This document shows, one piece after another, positions 35,994 to 47,371 of a stretch of 64,000 nt of DNA. This stretch comes from Moniliophthora roreri. Its lineage: Eukaryota > Basidiomycota > Agaricomycetes > Agaricales > Marasmiaceae. The stretch spans positions 620,001 through 684,000 of the forward strand of contig LATX02000176.1 of NCBI GenBank assembly GCA_001466705.2, given 5' to 3'. The translations under genes were made by a program, and so were the position numbers. Position 1 is the stretch's first letter; the number at the start of each line of letters is the position of its first letter. The notes under the pieces were generated by a model. It was not told the DNA's origin, searched no databases, and saw nothing but the letters and a program-made list of their open reading frames with translations.

Positions 35994-37579
35994 ATGAACC
36001 TGCTCCGATTTGTTCTCCTTGCTCTTCCATGTGCTGTATTCGGCGCTCAGTATTCGCAGACTGACAGCCACACTGGCACAGGATTTCTCCAGGCTTTCTC
36101 GTACCAAGCAATATCGGATCCCACACATGGAAGGGTGTATGTTATCCGAACTCTGTGTGCTTCACTCTGATGCAGATATTAACCCTGACTCTACAGAAAC
36201 TATGTGGATGCCAACACGGCGCGGGGGCAGAACCTCACCTATGCTTCGGGCGACCACTTTGTTCTTCGAGCAGATTTCAAGAATTATCTCGACCCGTCTG
36301 GCCCGGGACGAAACTCGGTCAGAATCCAGTCGAATAAACGTTATACAACAGGAGTTATGATGTTAGTTTCAATCTCTCCTTGTCACCTGGGTAATTGAGC
36401 TGAGTATTTCTCAGATTCAATATTCGACATATGCCACAGGGTTGCGGGTATGTCTTGTCCGTCAAGTGTCATTCCTTTTAGTGATAGAACATTTGAAGTA
36501 CATGGCCGGCTGTATGGACCGTTGGTGATAACTGGCCAAACCAGGTATGTACCATTCACGCACCCGGGCCCGGCTCACCGAGTATCTATTCGTGCAGGGT
36601 GAGACCGATATCATAGAAGGCGTTAATGGTCCGGACGTGTCCTATTCGATCTATTATACCGTTTAATAAGAATCTCCAGATCAAGGCCCCAACCAAGGAA
36701 CTCTCCACACAAATGCTGGTTATGTTACATCTCCACAGTTTTTGACCTCTGACTGATCGTACGACACATCAGGTTGCACGATGCCAGCGTCACAATCGCA
36801 GACCGGGTAAGTTGTTGCACTCCGTAGAGGATCATCCACTTACCAATCCCGTAGCACTGCTGTACTAAACGATTGCAACGTAGCGGCAAACAGTAACAGT
36901 GGCTGCGGAGTCCGCTTCAACGACGGAAGAAGCTATGGGCCATCTTTCAACGCCAATGGGGGTGGATGGTAAGCTCGAATTCAATGTTCCGGATCAGAGA
37001 GTCGGGTTTTATTGTATCCTCAACAGGTACGCAATGGAACGAACAAACTCGTTCATCAAGATCTGGTTCTGGTCTCGTAATGACGGGAACGTTCCCTCTG
37101 AAGTGCGGAATGGCGCTGGTAGTGTGAATACTGATAGCTGGGTGAGTATATATAGATCTCTACTTTGGTTTTGGACCATTCTTACTCGTGGTTATGCGCA
37201 GGGTACTCCAACGGCAAACTTCCCCAGTACATCCTGCCCGATCTCATCGAAATTCGGGGAACACAACATCGTTATCAACCGTAAGTGACTTGCTCACCAT
37301 CTATGACATTCGTTGATAGGGTCATCTGTAGTGACGTTCTGTAAGTTAAGATAAGGACCCATCGAATCATACCGTCTCTAAGACCTCTTCCAGGTGGTGA
37401 CTGGGCTGGCAGTGTGTACGGCAACTCTGGGTGTCCTTCTAGCTGTGTCGGTGAGTTTGAGATCTTCCCGCCCCCAAGAAAATGTGATGACAAGCTGTTT
37501 GACAGACTATGTGAATAATAACCCATCGGCATTCCGGGATGCGTACTTTGATTTCGCTTGGCTCAAGATCTATGGCTGA
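35994..37579 (+). CDS. GH16 endo-beta-glucanase, copy 1
   Basis: A secreted glycoside hydrolase family 16 enzyme of the laminarinase type that cuts beta-1,3(4)-glucans. The signal peptide MNLLRFVLLALPCAVFGAQ precedes DPTHGRVNYVDA, HFVLRADFK, GPGRNSVRIQS, FNIRHMPQGCGTWPAVW, the catalytic motif GETDIIEGVN (E-x-D-x-x-E), then GTLHTNAGCTMP, GCGVRFNDGRSYGPSFNANGG, YAMERTNSFIKIWFWSRND and TFCGDWAGSVYGNSGCPSSC, ending YFDFAWLKIYG. About 310 residues, the family norm, from roughly 13 short exons, all with GT-AG signals. It looks intact. Related copies lie at 42902 and 44844 on the other strand. The substrate could be fungal-wall or plant callose or mixed-linkage glucan. Confidence 0.93.
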
Positions 37580-38126
37580 GCCAAGATGGATAACCTTTGC
37601 TTCGACACCTTGTATCTGACTTTACGGAAAAATTTGGAATCATTGTAAAGTGTATAATAGGTATATCGGAAATTGTGCCACTTCTCCGAGATTACGAGCG
37701 TAAATAGCTTGGCCTTTGCCGCAGCCAGAAAACTCTTCGTCAAGCTTGACTTTCAAGTCAGTATTGTCAAGTTTCGGATGTTTGAGAGATTGAAGCAGAG
37801 AGAGCAGTCTTGAGATCAAGGTACAGTAGTACCGTACTAAGCATCTCGGCAAGATTCTGAGCGGCGACGGAGCGGACTTGGCGATGACACCTGTTGCGTC
37901 TTCCGACTGTCCGGGCATTCATCTGCCACAGCCACTACGTTACCCTGGTCGTTCCTTCCTTATCTACCATTGACTGCTCGCTTTGAGCCCTGAATCACGA
38001 CAAAACTCAAACTAGTCCGCTCTTGGTCCAATATTACTTAGGCGCATGACCCTGCACCCCAACAAGACACGATCTCACGGCCTGCCTCCCTTCCTGATGA
38101 GCTCATAGCCTTGTCTCCCTTCACCC
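37580..38126. other. Spacer after GH16 copy 1
   Basis: A minus-strand frame at 37640-37918 has no recognisable content. No gene is seen. Confidence 0.4.
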
Positions 38127-38879
38127 ATGTCCACGAACCAAAACAGCTTGAATAGGGACGACGCTTTCAACCCTCTGTTCCTTGCCTTTCTCGGCATAGG
38201 GCTCTTCACTGCCAGTATGGTAGCGCTTGTCGGTTGGAGACGCGTGCAGAGGCGTGCGTTCACCAATACACCAGCACCATCACATGGAGGATTCAGCTAT
38301 GGAATTGGCATAGGTGCTGGGTGGTATGTTTATCCATACGTGGAGGAGGAGAAGGAAGTGGTGAGGCCTGAGCTGTTCGATCTGAGGTGCCCAAAGGATA
38401 GAGGAAGGATGGAGAATTGGGAGGCGTGCATGGTGTGTTTTACTTGTTCTCAGCCATGTGATATAGCACTAAGCTTCGTTGGTTATGTGCAGCCAATATC
38501 CGCTTCTTTTTTGCCCTCAGACGACCAGTCGGAAGCACGATCGTCGAACGCAAACTTGAACCGAGGACGAAGACGAGAGTCGAGTTCAAGTGTGAACACC
38601 ATTGATGCAATGAAAAGTTGGTTACAGAGGATGCGTACAACTTCCAGCACAATGCCTACTCTCGACGTCCCGTCAGATCTACCTGCTGTTTCTCGGATGG
38701 CACCTCATTCGACGACTCATGCTACACCAGAAATGACACAAATGCCAGAACCATCTGCAGGTCGGCAGATTCAAGTGGCAGTTGTTATCGAGATGCCCAG
38801 GCGGACGAAAGAGCTGGAAGGAAATTATGCCATTGGATTAGGACGTATGAGCGTTTCTGGATGTGACGATAACGATTGA
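38127..38879 (+). CDS. Single-pass membrane protein, unknown
   Basis: A protein of about 250 residues with one predicted membrane segment near the N-terminus (LFLAFLGIGLFTASMVALVG) directly followed by basic WRRVQRR, so the C-terminus is probably cytosolic. A Gly-rich FSYGIGIGAGW segment and an acidic ELFD stretch follow. A 60-nt stretch at about 38432-38491 has intron signals and is a multiple of three, so it may be spliced out or kept. The C-terminal half is Ser/Thr/Arg-rich and ends SGCDDND. I do not recognise the family. Its 3' half has a decayed copy at 25248-25598. Confidence 0.65.
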   Translation: MSTNQNSLNRDDAFNPLFLAFLGIGLFTASMVALVGWRRVQRRAFTNTPAPSHGGFSYGIGIGAGWYVYPYVEEEKEVVRPELFDLRCPKDRGRMENWEACMVCFTCSQPCDIALSFVGYVQPISASFLPSDDQSEARSSNANLNRGRRRESSSSVNTIDAMKSWLQRMRTTSSTMPTLDVPSDLPAVSRMAPHSTTHATPEMTQMPEPSAGRQIQVAVVIEMPRRTKELEGNYAIGLGRMSVSGCDDND

Positions 38880-39400
38880 ACGATATACGAGCTGATTTTA
38901 ACGATTCTTAGGACTGCAACTGTAAATCTATTGTATACATCCTGTACGTCTTGCGCACTTATACCAATGCAATCTGATACCTCTATGCCTCTCGTCCCTT
39001 GTCGTATTCAGCCCCTGAGGGTCATCCAGAAATTTCATGGACTTAAGGTTATTCCCTCCGGTGACAAGGCGACAGGTAACGAAAGCGAAAGGGATCCCGC
39101 GAATGCAGGTTCCGTTCTCGTCTTTCTCGGAACGTTTCTACATCGTCCCAAAGAATTGGAGAATCCATTACGTGGAGTGACCGGAGGCATGGAAAAGGCG
39201 TGTTAAGTATATTGCATCTCTTTATGTGATACGCCGCTGAACTCGAACTTCCCACACCGCTACCCCACTCAGATTACCATGGTCAGGGTTCTACCGTCTC
39301 TCCCGATTACTCCTCTCACTCGTGCGGCACTGGAGTGTTCTCTGGTTGGCCATAGACGCAGAGCCCTTCAATTCATCACAGCTCCGTAGGGAAACGATTG
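38880..39400. other. Spacer before the DUF202-like gene
   Basis: An ATG at about 39273 opens a frame that can splice in phase into the DUF202-like exon, so part of this stretch may belong to that gene. Otherwise nothing is seen. Confidence 0.35.
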
Positions 39401-40038
39401 ATGCCGTTATCACACCTGCTATCTCTCTTCCGCCGACCTTTGCATCGCTACAATGGTCACAGAGCCGATTCCTTCTATCCTATTCAAGATACTGCACTCC
39501 TCGTAGAACTCCGGGCCAGGCAGCGTACTTTCAGTGGAGCATATGGAAGATCTGCACTGGGGAACCTGGGGTATAGCTTGACGATACTAAGGTTATTCGA
39601 TAAGCGGTTTTATAAGAGTGAGTTCCGGTCTAACTATTTCATAAAGACAATTGTTCTTAGTTATACCCAGTTGGTCTGTTATTTGCAGCTCTCGCAATGA
39701 TGCTGCTCGTAATGTCGTTCTTTCGGGATAGACATTCCAGGCATGATTTCGCCGACCCCGACGATCTTTATGAGGAACCGCTGCCAGTGGAGGGTGTAAA
39801 ACAGGATACGAGAGCTAATATAGTATCTGCATCTCCTATGGATGCGAACTTGAACACCGAATGTCTTTGTCGCCCAACATCCAAGAATCTGTCTAAGGTG
39901 GAGCCAATAAAGAGTGTAGGCCAGGGCGGACGTATAATTGGCCGACCATTTGTCACCGCTGGCTATCAGGTTCTTGCGGTAACTGGGATGGTGTTAGCTG
40001 CTGAGATTGCGTTGGTAGTGCTGATTGTGGGGATGTAG
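39401..40038 (+). CDS. DUF202-like small membrane protein
   Basis: The first part has SFYPIQDTALLVELRARQRT followed by a hydrophobic stretch with LGNLGYSLTILRLF. A GTGAGT-AG intron (about 39619-39680) joins it to IGLLFAALAMMLLVMSFFRD. After a polar loop comes a last helix from GRPFVTAGYQVLAVTG to ALVVLIVGM. The order RARQRT, two helices, loop, final helix resembles DUF202 proteins, integral membrane proteins of fungi and bacteria with no firmly assigned role (some are linked to phosphate or polyphosphate handling). The Arg-rich segment differs from the usual form, so the call is tentative. The start is uncertain. Confidence 0.5.
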
Positions 40039-41275
40039 ATGCTTATAGAGAAGAGGCTTAGATAGATATAAATAGATCCTCTGCCGCCGCCGCCACCACT
40101 CAGCCTCGTATGCCTGAATACCTGGGAACCAATCTTGTCACAAGCATCAAAATCCTAACAGACATTGATGATATTTCTCCGGGTCCTTTCATTCGACAAC
40201 CCCAGCGGAACTGTGTGCTTTACTCATGCCAATACGAACGGAAGAGGCTGAGAATTGGACTCTTCCTCATGTGTAACAGTCATTATTGACTTTTGGAGGA
40301 CATAGAGCGAACTTAACAATGAACGATACATAGCCACTAGTTCCCTAGAACCTTTTCCACCGAGATCGATGGCTTGACGGGGGGTTTCCGCATGCTGCGT
40401 ATACTAGTACTAGACTGACCGCTGGCATGGATCAAGAAGAGTAGGAGACCAGACAATCTATCTAGGCTGTATTCATCATCAACATAAGAACAGGCACTTT
40501 TAGGACACGACGGAAGCTCGTTGAGCGACGTTTTGAATGCTAGCCTGCCAACGCTATGCTGAAGCTCCAACCACTCCAAGGAGAGCCTACTTCGACAGTT
40601 GGCTGACACAGGCAGTGATATATTATGGTACCTGTGGTGATATAGTACTGTATCATATCAATCTGCTCGAACACAAGCGTCTTATAGATTCAACAAATCG
40701 GAAGCAGTGCAAAAGTATAATTTATTGACCAAATAGCAGATACGTCAGAGTAGTATAGAAAGAGGAACGTATATTACAGCACACAACTAGTAGAATACTC
40801 GCTGACATATGTAAACTCGTACTGGCGAATAGAAAACGAGTCAATAATAATGATAATAGTGCTGACCAAATAGCTCAGACAGCTGACAGTTAACCATATA
40901 AAATCCCCGCAGCCAAAGTACCTAGGGAGATGTGTTACTAACAACTGGAAGTCATCTTCAGATTGCTTCGTGTCGTAAGAAGGCAAAATCAACTCACGGC
41001 GAACATCGAAGTGTCAACGAATCGCGCAAACCAATCATCAAACATCGAATCTGTCGCGAACTCTGAGAACTGAGCGCTGAGCGCTAATAACCCCCACTAA
41101 ACGGTCCCGTTGTTTCTTGTTCCCCAGTAGCTCGTGTACTGGTCTACAATAACCAACCTCTGGAACCCCCTTTCGAGACCGGAGCCTCGTATTGTGCGTC
41201 CTCGGCAGACCATGGGAGTTGTTTTACTCCACCACGGCCGGAGCGTCAATCACCCAGGAAGCGCTGAGCATGTGC
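40039..41275. other. Gap, no gene seen
   Basis: A (CCG)n-like run lies at about 40083-40097. The stretch from 40600 to 40900 is AT-rich. Opposing short frames only. Confidence 0.4.
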
Positions 41276-41893
41276 TCAGCGCACATCCCAAACTTGAGAC
41301 GACTGTGGCCGCCGCAATGATAAGATGCAAACGTCCGTTGCTGATCGGCTAGAAGTAGGTAAGATGGAGAGTCCACCAAACACTGTATGTTGCAGCAGGC
41401 AATCCACCCTTTTCATACCTGCCCCCCAAGTCCGCTGAGGATTCGCTGAAGCTCTGGCCCTTCCATGGAAAACGTCCAAGACGCGTGCCTGTTGTTTTGT
41501 GCAGAGGGTGTTGAACTCTTCGCCTCCGTATTGAGTCGAAAGGCACGCGTAAAGCGATTCGAGAACGTCCCCGATGGTTACGCCTTTTCTGTTGCGTACA
41601 TCGATAAGCCAAGGGCTGGGGAATACTTCGCACAAGATTTGTAAACGAGTTACCGGGGGCTCCGTGGCGAATATGGATAGAACTCGGCGGGATAATGTGC
41701 GTTGCTGATGTTGGGGGGAGAAGGCATTGGCATTGGCAGGATGCTCTCTAAGATCCCAAAGAAGCGGACAACAGTGCCCGCCTTTAGACTCCAAGTCGAA
41801 AGGCTGGTGTTCGAGTAGGGGGTGTATCTTGTTGATCATGGTGAGGAATAGTGGCGAAGGCGAAATGAGTGCATCGGTCTGTCTTTTATTCAC
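41276..41893 (-). CDS. DUF6699 domain protein
   Basis: A single-exon gene of about 205 residues. It has the DUF6699 layout common in mushrooms: HPLLEHQPFDL near the start, a WDLR block, ATEPPVTRLQILCE, PWLIDVRNRKGVTIGDVLESLY in the middle and GMKRVDCLLQHTVFGGLS near the end, closing VWDVR. The function of the family is unknown and it is often expanded in Agaricomycetes. No signal peptide is seen. The start at 41893 is the first Met upstream of the domain, and the N-terminus before HPLLE is short. Confidence 0.75.
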   Translation of the reverse strand: MNKRQTDALISPSPLFLTMINKIHPLLEHQPFDLESKGGHCCPLLWDLREHPANANAFSPQHQQRTLSRRVLSIFATEPPVTRLQILCEVFPSPWLIDVRNRKGVTIGDVLESLYACLSTQYGGEEFNTLCTKQQARVLDVFHGRARASANPQRTWGAGMKRVDCLLQHTVFGGLSILPTSSRSATDVCILSLRRPQSSQVWDVR

Positions 41894-42901
41894 TCAGCCT
41901 AATGGTAAAGGAACCTTCAGTCCCAATCCAGATGCGTGTTTGCGTTCAAAAATTTCTGGAATGTATCATCGCCATGAGTAGACCGGGAAAACCAGTGCTG
42001 CCCTGAGAAGAATAAGGTAAATTGTCTCATCACCGAGGGGACCGTGATGTGCTTGATTGTCGACAAGGATTTGGCAAGGATTTGGTTGCCCCTCAATGTA
42101 TAGGCGTGAGGCGGGTGGGGGCGGGTGACGTGTCGGAGAGGCTGTGCAACATAGCAAAATATGTTGTACTTTGGCTATAAGTAGCGGGCGTTGGTACAAC
42201 TTCTGAAGATGACGATTGCGTCAATTCAATATTAACAGCTATACCGACAGAGGCTGAGTCAACGCAATGGAGCATAGATGCTATATCCTCACCGACCGCA
42301 ATTTAACCGGCCCAGCACTTCAAAGATCCCGTAAGTTCCTCTATCCTCTTTGTGAGTCTCTCAAGGTAGCAATTGTCGAGACAGCTATGTCACTCTATCC
42401 CATTCTACGTTATCATAACTCGTAAGAGTATATGTGTGAGAGAGCATCTAGGCATCGTGTATCATGAAGTATCGTTCCTTAGTTGCTAAAAAAACCATGA
42501 AAAGGGGCGATCTGAGGATGATTGCAAGCACTGCAGAAGGTACAGAATCATGATACTCACTTTTTGGTGCTCCACCGGACGCCCAAGCGCCCAAGACATA
42601 AGCCAGTCATCGATCCAGACATAGCACTCCGGAAGTAACACGACCACACAAGGCGAAACATACGAGCTTACTTGTTCCAAAGGCCCAAGAGCGGAGGTCG
42701 TGGTACGTACCAAACTTCGTTGATTCTCACGCAAACCGCTGCTCACAGTTTTACTCTTACAGCATCCGAGCAAAGAATAAAAGCTGAGTGTATATCATAG
42801 GAACGGCGCAGTTTACAATGACAAAGATTTACGGAAATGACAGTGAGAAACAGAGAGTGCGGATCTCGTAAGGAGCGATTTGAACTGTGATGGCCATGGT
42901 C
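41894..42901. other. Spacer between DUF6699 and GH16 genes
   Basis: Only short open frames on both strands, without splice continuity or motif. Confidence 0.4.
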
Positions 42902-44484
42902 TCAATATTGGGAAGGCTCGTATACTTTCAGCCAAGCGAAGTCAAAGTACGCATTCTTGAAGGCTTCCGGGTTGTTTTCTACAAAGGCTGGAGATAGCAG
43001 TGCATGAGTAAAGAAGTCTTTGCAGTTGAACTTGAACACGCACAGGTGCAAGTTCCGGGACATCCAGATCTTCTATAAACGTCGACTTGACCTGCTAGAT
43101 CACCACCTATTCATAAACCATCAGATAAATCCCTGGTGTCAACGAATGATGAATAGCTCACACAAGGTAACTAGAATACCGAAAGTCAAATTTTTGGCTC
43201 AGGACAGTCAATGACGATACTGCACTCACGATTGATGATAATCCTGTGAGGACCAAACTTTTCTGATATCGTGCAGTTGGACGTGCTTGGGAAATAAGCC
43301 GCAGGTATACCCTATTGAACCACTGATGAGTTCCGAACAATCGCTAGGAGTATGCTAGCGCATTCATAGTATACCCAGGTCTCTGTATCGATTGCGGTCT
43401 CGCCACAGCTAACTTGTTGAGGAACATTGGTACTGTTACGTTCCCAGAACCATATCTTTATCTCGGTCTCAGTCCGTTCCATGGCATACCTAGAGGTTGC
43501 GCTGTGAGCAATCGTCCTTTCCTGGTGGTGCAAAGAGGCTCACCATCCACCACCGTTTGCATTGAATCCTGGTCCAAAGCTTCGAGGATTTGTATCGTAC
43601 GCTCCGCAACCCTCATTGTAATTAACAGACGTGTCACAATTAGTCGCGTCAGTGATTCTTGATATCTAGTCAGCTTTTGATCTTTCACTACAGAAAAGTG
43701 TAATCACCCAGTTTGAGTACGATTTAGCGGCATAGTACAGTCTACGTGGGAAGTCAACGGATGTGGATATGATAGTGCAGAAGACCACGTGCTTGACGAG
43801 GTGTGAAGGTGCATCATATTCATTCGTTCCGAATTCACGCCCTCCACGATGTCCACTTCACCCTAGGGCGTGTCGTGAGCGAATATTGGGCTGAGATGAA
43901 TGCTCTCACTCACATTTTTCGGCCAGTTACTTCCGACAGTCCAGACAGCAGGCCACGTCCTTCAAATTACAAAAGCATTGCTGCGATTTCCAAGAGAGAG
44001 TCGCGTCAAGTACTAACCCACATCCTTCAGGCATATGGCGAATATTGAATCTAGCGAGGAAAAAGTTTAGAATAAGGTTCGTAAGGTTCTTTGCGAGTGC
44101 ATTGCACTCACATTATGACTGCTTCCGTGTACAGCTTCCTGGAGTGTAACCTAACCGAATTGCGACCTGGTCCAGTGGTCCCAAGCTTGGACTTGTAGTC
44201 GGCTCGCAGGATGAAAGTGTCGTCGGTGGCAAATGTAAGATTTTCTGCCTGGGCGGTCCATGGGCCGACATAGTTCCTATGTTGAGGAGAAAGTTGAGCT
44301 GCAGGATAGGATCGAGAGGTTCGAAGACGTACACTCTGCCATGCGTAGGATCGGCTATTCCCACAACCGTGAACCACTGAAGAAATTGGCTGCCTGCGTA
44401 ACTGTCTGTTTGGTCATAATACGCCCCCAAAACTGGTAGAATCACCAAAAAAACTGCAGAGATATAAGCCGTAGTCCAGACCAT
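42902..44484 (-). CDS. GH16 endo-beta-glucanase, copy 2
   Basis: A secreted GH16 family member. A signal peptide (MVWTTAYISAVFLVILPVLG) is followed by DPTHGRVNYVGPW, FILRADYKSKL, GPGRNSVRLHS, FNIRHMPEGCGTWPAVW, the catalytic motif GEVDIVEGVN, then HLHTSS, CTMP, CDTSVNYNEGCG, FGPGFNANGGGWYAMERTE, IWFWERN and LTLCGGDLAGQVD, ending FDFAWLKVYEPSQY. All exons join in frame only if the intron at 43742-43792 starts with GC. The gene would otherwise carry a frameshift there. Copy 3 has a GC donor at the homologous position, which supports splicing. The residues flanking the nucleophile differ from copy 1, so substrate preference may differ. It lies 360 nt from copy 3, same strand. Confidence 0.88.
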
Positions 44485-44843
44485 ACTCACTATACCGAGG
44501 ATAAGGAACGACTGGGTCGCAGTTGTTGGCACGCCGCACGTTAAAACAGTTTGGCAACCGATCGGTTTAGCATTGACTACTCCTTTTTCGGCTTGAAACA
44601 CGGAACCGATATTATTGCACCAAAGAGAGCAGCGTGCAGGTAGAGAGTCAAGAGTCGAGTCGAAGGAAACTTTTTCCCAGGATCCCACCATGACGCGCTT
44701 CGACTCTCTGATCTCAGAGTTGATGGCATGTAAACTCTCTTTGTTTTCTTTGAAAAGTTACAGTAAAGGTGATATGACTACTTCCAGCCCTCACATACAT
44801 AGAAATAAAATACGGATACACACAAGTCCCCAACAATAATGGT
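44485..44843. other. Spacer between GH16 copies 2 and 3
   Basis: Promoter of copy 2 and 3' end of copy 3. No further gene is seen. Confidence 0.5.
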
Positions 44844-46407
44844 TTACTCATAAACCTTCGCCCAGGCAAAGTCAAAGTACGCTTCAGAAAAAGCGGCCGG
44901 ATTATTATTTACGTAGTCTGGGAGGAGAATCAAGTCTAGTTCTCTCGGTATGGAGTATACGCACCAACACAAGTTCCAGGACACCCAGCTCCATTAAAGA
45001 TCGCGTCCTGGCCAGCCCAGTCACCACCTGTTTAAGCTTATGAGAAATTTCCGACCAAAAGTCGATTAGCAGTGAACCCACAGAAAGTCACTACATGAAC
45101 CATAGGTTAGAATGGTCAATTCCAGATATGGCTCGAAAATGCGTACGATTTATGATGATATTATGAGGCCCAAACATCGATGAAATCGGACAGCTGGTGC
45201 TTGGGAAGAAAGCCCCAGGGGTTCCCTGCAACATCCAGGTCGTCGACAGTCAGATGAGGATAACTTGCAGAAAATGATTACGAACCCAACTGTCTGTGTT
45301 GATGGTAGCCGTGCCATCGCGGACATCAGCGGGGACGGCAGCGTCGTTACGTGCCCAGAACCAGATCTTGATGAAATCATTGGTTCGTTCCACAGCGTAC
45401 CTGAGGAATGGAACTAAGCGACTGGACCCACAAGAGACGCAGGGACGACTCACCATCCTCCTCCGTTCGCGTTGAAAGCGGGACCGTAGCTATTCGCTTG
45501 GGGGAACTCCACCCCACATCCAGCGTTTCCGTTTACCGCCACATCGCAATCGAGCTGAAGGGAAGTGCTAGAAGATTTGGGGTACTGATCAGTGACTTGA
45601 CACCTTGAGACGTGTGATAGTTCTCACCCAGTCTGCTCACGCACAGCAGGCATTGTGCAGCCTGTCGGGGAATACCCAGTGAGCATGTAAGCTAATGTTG
45701 GACCCTGAGGAACCACATGCCCGTAGAAGTATGCAAGGTTCCATGGTTGGCTCCGATGTCGTTAACTCCTTCGAGTAGGTCAATCTCTCCCTGTAATCAA
45801 CGTCAATACTTCGTAGCTCAGCTATTCACGAGCGGCGAGGGTACCTGGGTGGGCCAAGGCTCGCTGAAGGACCACAGCGCTGGCCAGGTTCTACAGAATA
45901 AAGAATGGATGAGTCGCCACGTCCAAGTCGGCAGCAATTAAGCATACCCGCATCCTTGCGGCATGTGGCGAATGTTGAACCTGATAGATAGCTGAGTGTC
46001 AGAGCGGCATCGGGAGAAATGACTATCAGAGCGTACGCCATAACCGAGTTCGAATATTGCTTGTTTGACTGGAGCCGGACCGAATTTCGTCCCGGACCGC
46101 TCGGACTCAACACAGTCGAAAAGTCTGAACGCAGAATGAAGGTGCTGTCTGATGCAAATGTCAAATTCTGACTAGCTGCAGTAACAGCATCGACATAGTT
46201 CCTGGGGATCAGGGTTTGAGTCGGACCTGTGAAAATTTCAAGCAAAAGTACTTACACGCGTCCGTGTGTGGGATCCGCGATATTCATAGTAGTGAAGCCC
46301 GACAAAAAGCCCTGTCCGACATAGTCGTCAGCCAAGCTGTACGAAACAGCCTTGACATGAGCAACCAGAGGGAGGAGTGCGAGAAGACACTGTGAAAGAC
46401 GAGCCAT
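44844..46407 (-). CDS. GH16 endo-beta-glucanase, copy 3
   Basis: A secreted GH16 enzyme. The signal peptide MARLSQCLLALLPLVAHVKA is followed by DPTHGRVNYVDA, FILRSDFST, GPGRNSVRLQS, FNIRHMPQGCGTWPALW, the catalytic motif GEIDLLEGVN, GTLHTSTGCTMP, CDVAVNGNAGCGVEF, YGPAFNANGGGWYAVERTN, IWFWARND and TFCGGDWAGQD, ending FDFAWAKVYE. About 310 residues. The intron at 45662-45720 begins with GC, and the acceptor and reading phase fit. All other introns are GT-AG. Together with copies 1 and 2 it forms a small GH16 cluster spread over 10 kb, the closest pair in tandem. Confidence 0.9.
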
Positions 46408-47371
46408 CGTGCCGGAGGAAGCGAATATTGAGGAATCACCAGCTCGAGCATAAGCCCTTTATACCACCAAAGAGAAATCCCGAGAGGGATCTTGTTGCGG
46501 TATCAAAATAATTCAGATGGTCGCGCATGGTCTCCAGATGGTTTAAAGAAAGGATTGCTGTTACAACACTCTCAAGCACGGGACTAATATAGTTAGATTT
46601 TCCGAATATAGGCCAAGAAAGGAAGTCAACCATCCGCATGAGAAACAGTAGCGAGGTTACCATCTCAGCTGTACGAGTTCGACCACCTGTATTCCTAGAG
46701 CACATGAGGGAAGCGACTCGAGATCAGCTGAATTCGAGCATTGTGACCAGGATGCCAGAGCTAGAGAAAGATGGGTAGTAAAAGGCTTGCTTGCCCACGC
46801 GGAGCGCCGCAAAAGCCTCCATCAATTGAATTTAGAGTCGGAATTTTACCGTGAGAGAACAAGAGATACCGTGCAGTAGCACTAACACAGAAACTGCGGG
46901 GAGCAGCGACAAAGGAGGCCGTCCTCAAGAAACGGCCAAAAGGTGAATGGCAATATGAATCATAAGCTCGAGCTGTAAACTCAGATGTGTCATTGATGAA
47001 GATGATTAACAGCCAAAGCTGCAACGAGTTAATGCGATGATGTCTGGATGGAGAAAACCTTGAGTGTTTCATATGAATGAGGAGCGAGGCATGTTGCACT
47101 CAGAGTGACGCTATGGCCCTGCGTGGAAAGATCGCAGTAAGCAGCGCGGACAAAATAAACTCAGGCCTCACAGGATCAATCAACGAAAAATTCGAAATGA
47201 GCTGGCAGAATGGAGTTTGCGCGCAATTATAGATTGGAATCACAGCAACTACTACATACTAGGAGTAGTCGAAAAAGCCTTGAAGCTTCCTTGCGGTCCG
47301 CGTTGGAAACTTGAAGGCCAGGAGTTTGTCACCAAATCTCCGTACGATGCGGCCAACACCTTCTTTTAGTT
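46408..47371. other. Gap between GH16 cluster and Ndc1
   Basis: Minus-strand frames at 46436-46705 and 46761-47099 look random. No gene is seen. Confidence 0.4.

Noticed and set aside
42902..44484. GH16 copy 2 as a pseudogene because of a frame mismatch after HLHTSS
   Set aside because: A GC donor at 43792 restores the frame, and the third copy has a GC donor at the same position, so splicing explains it better.
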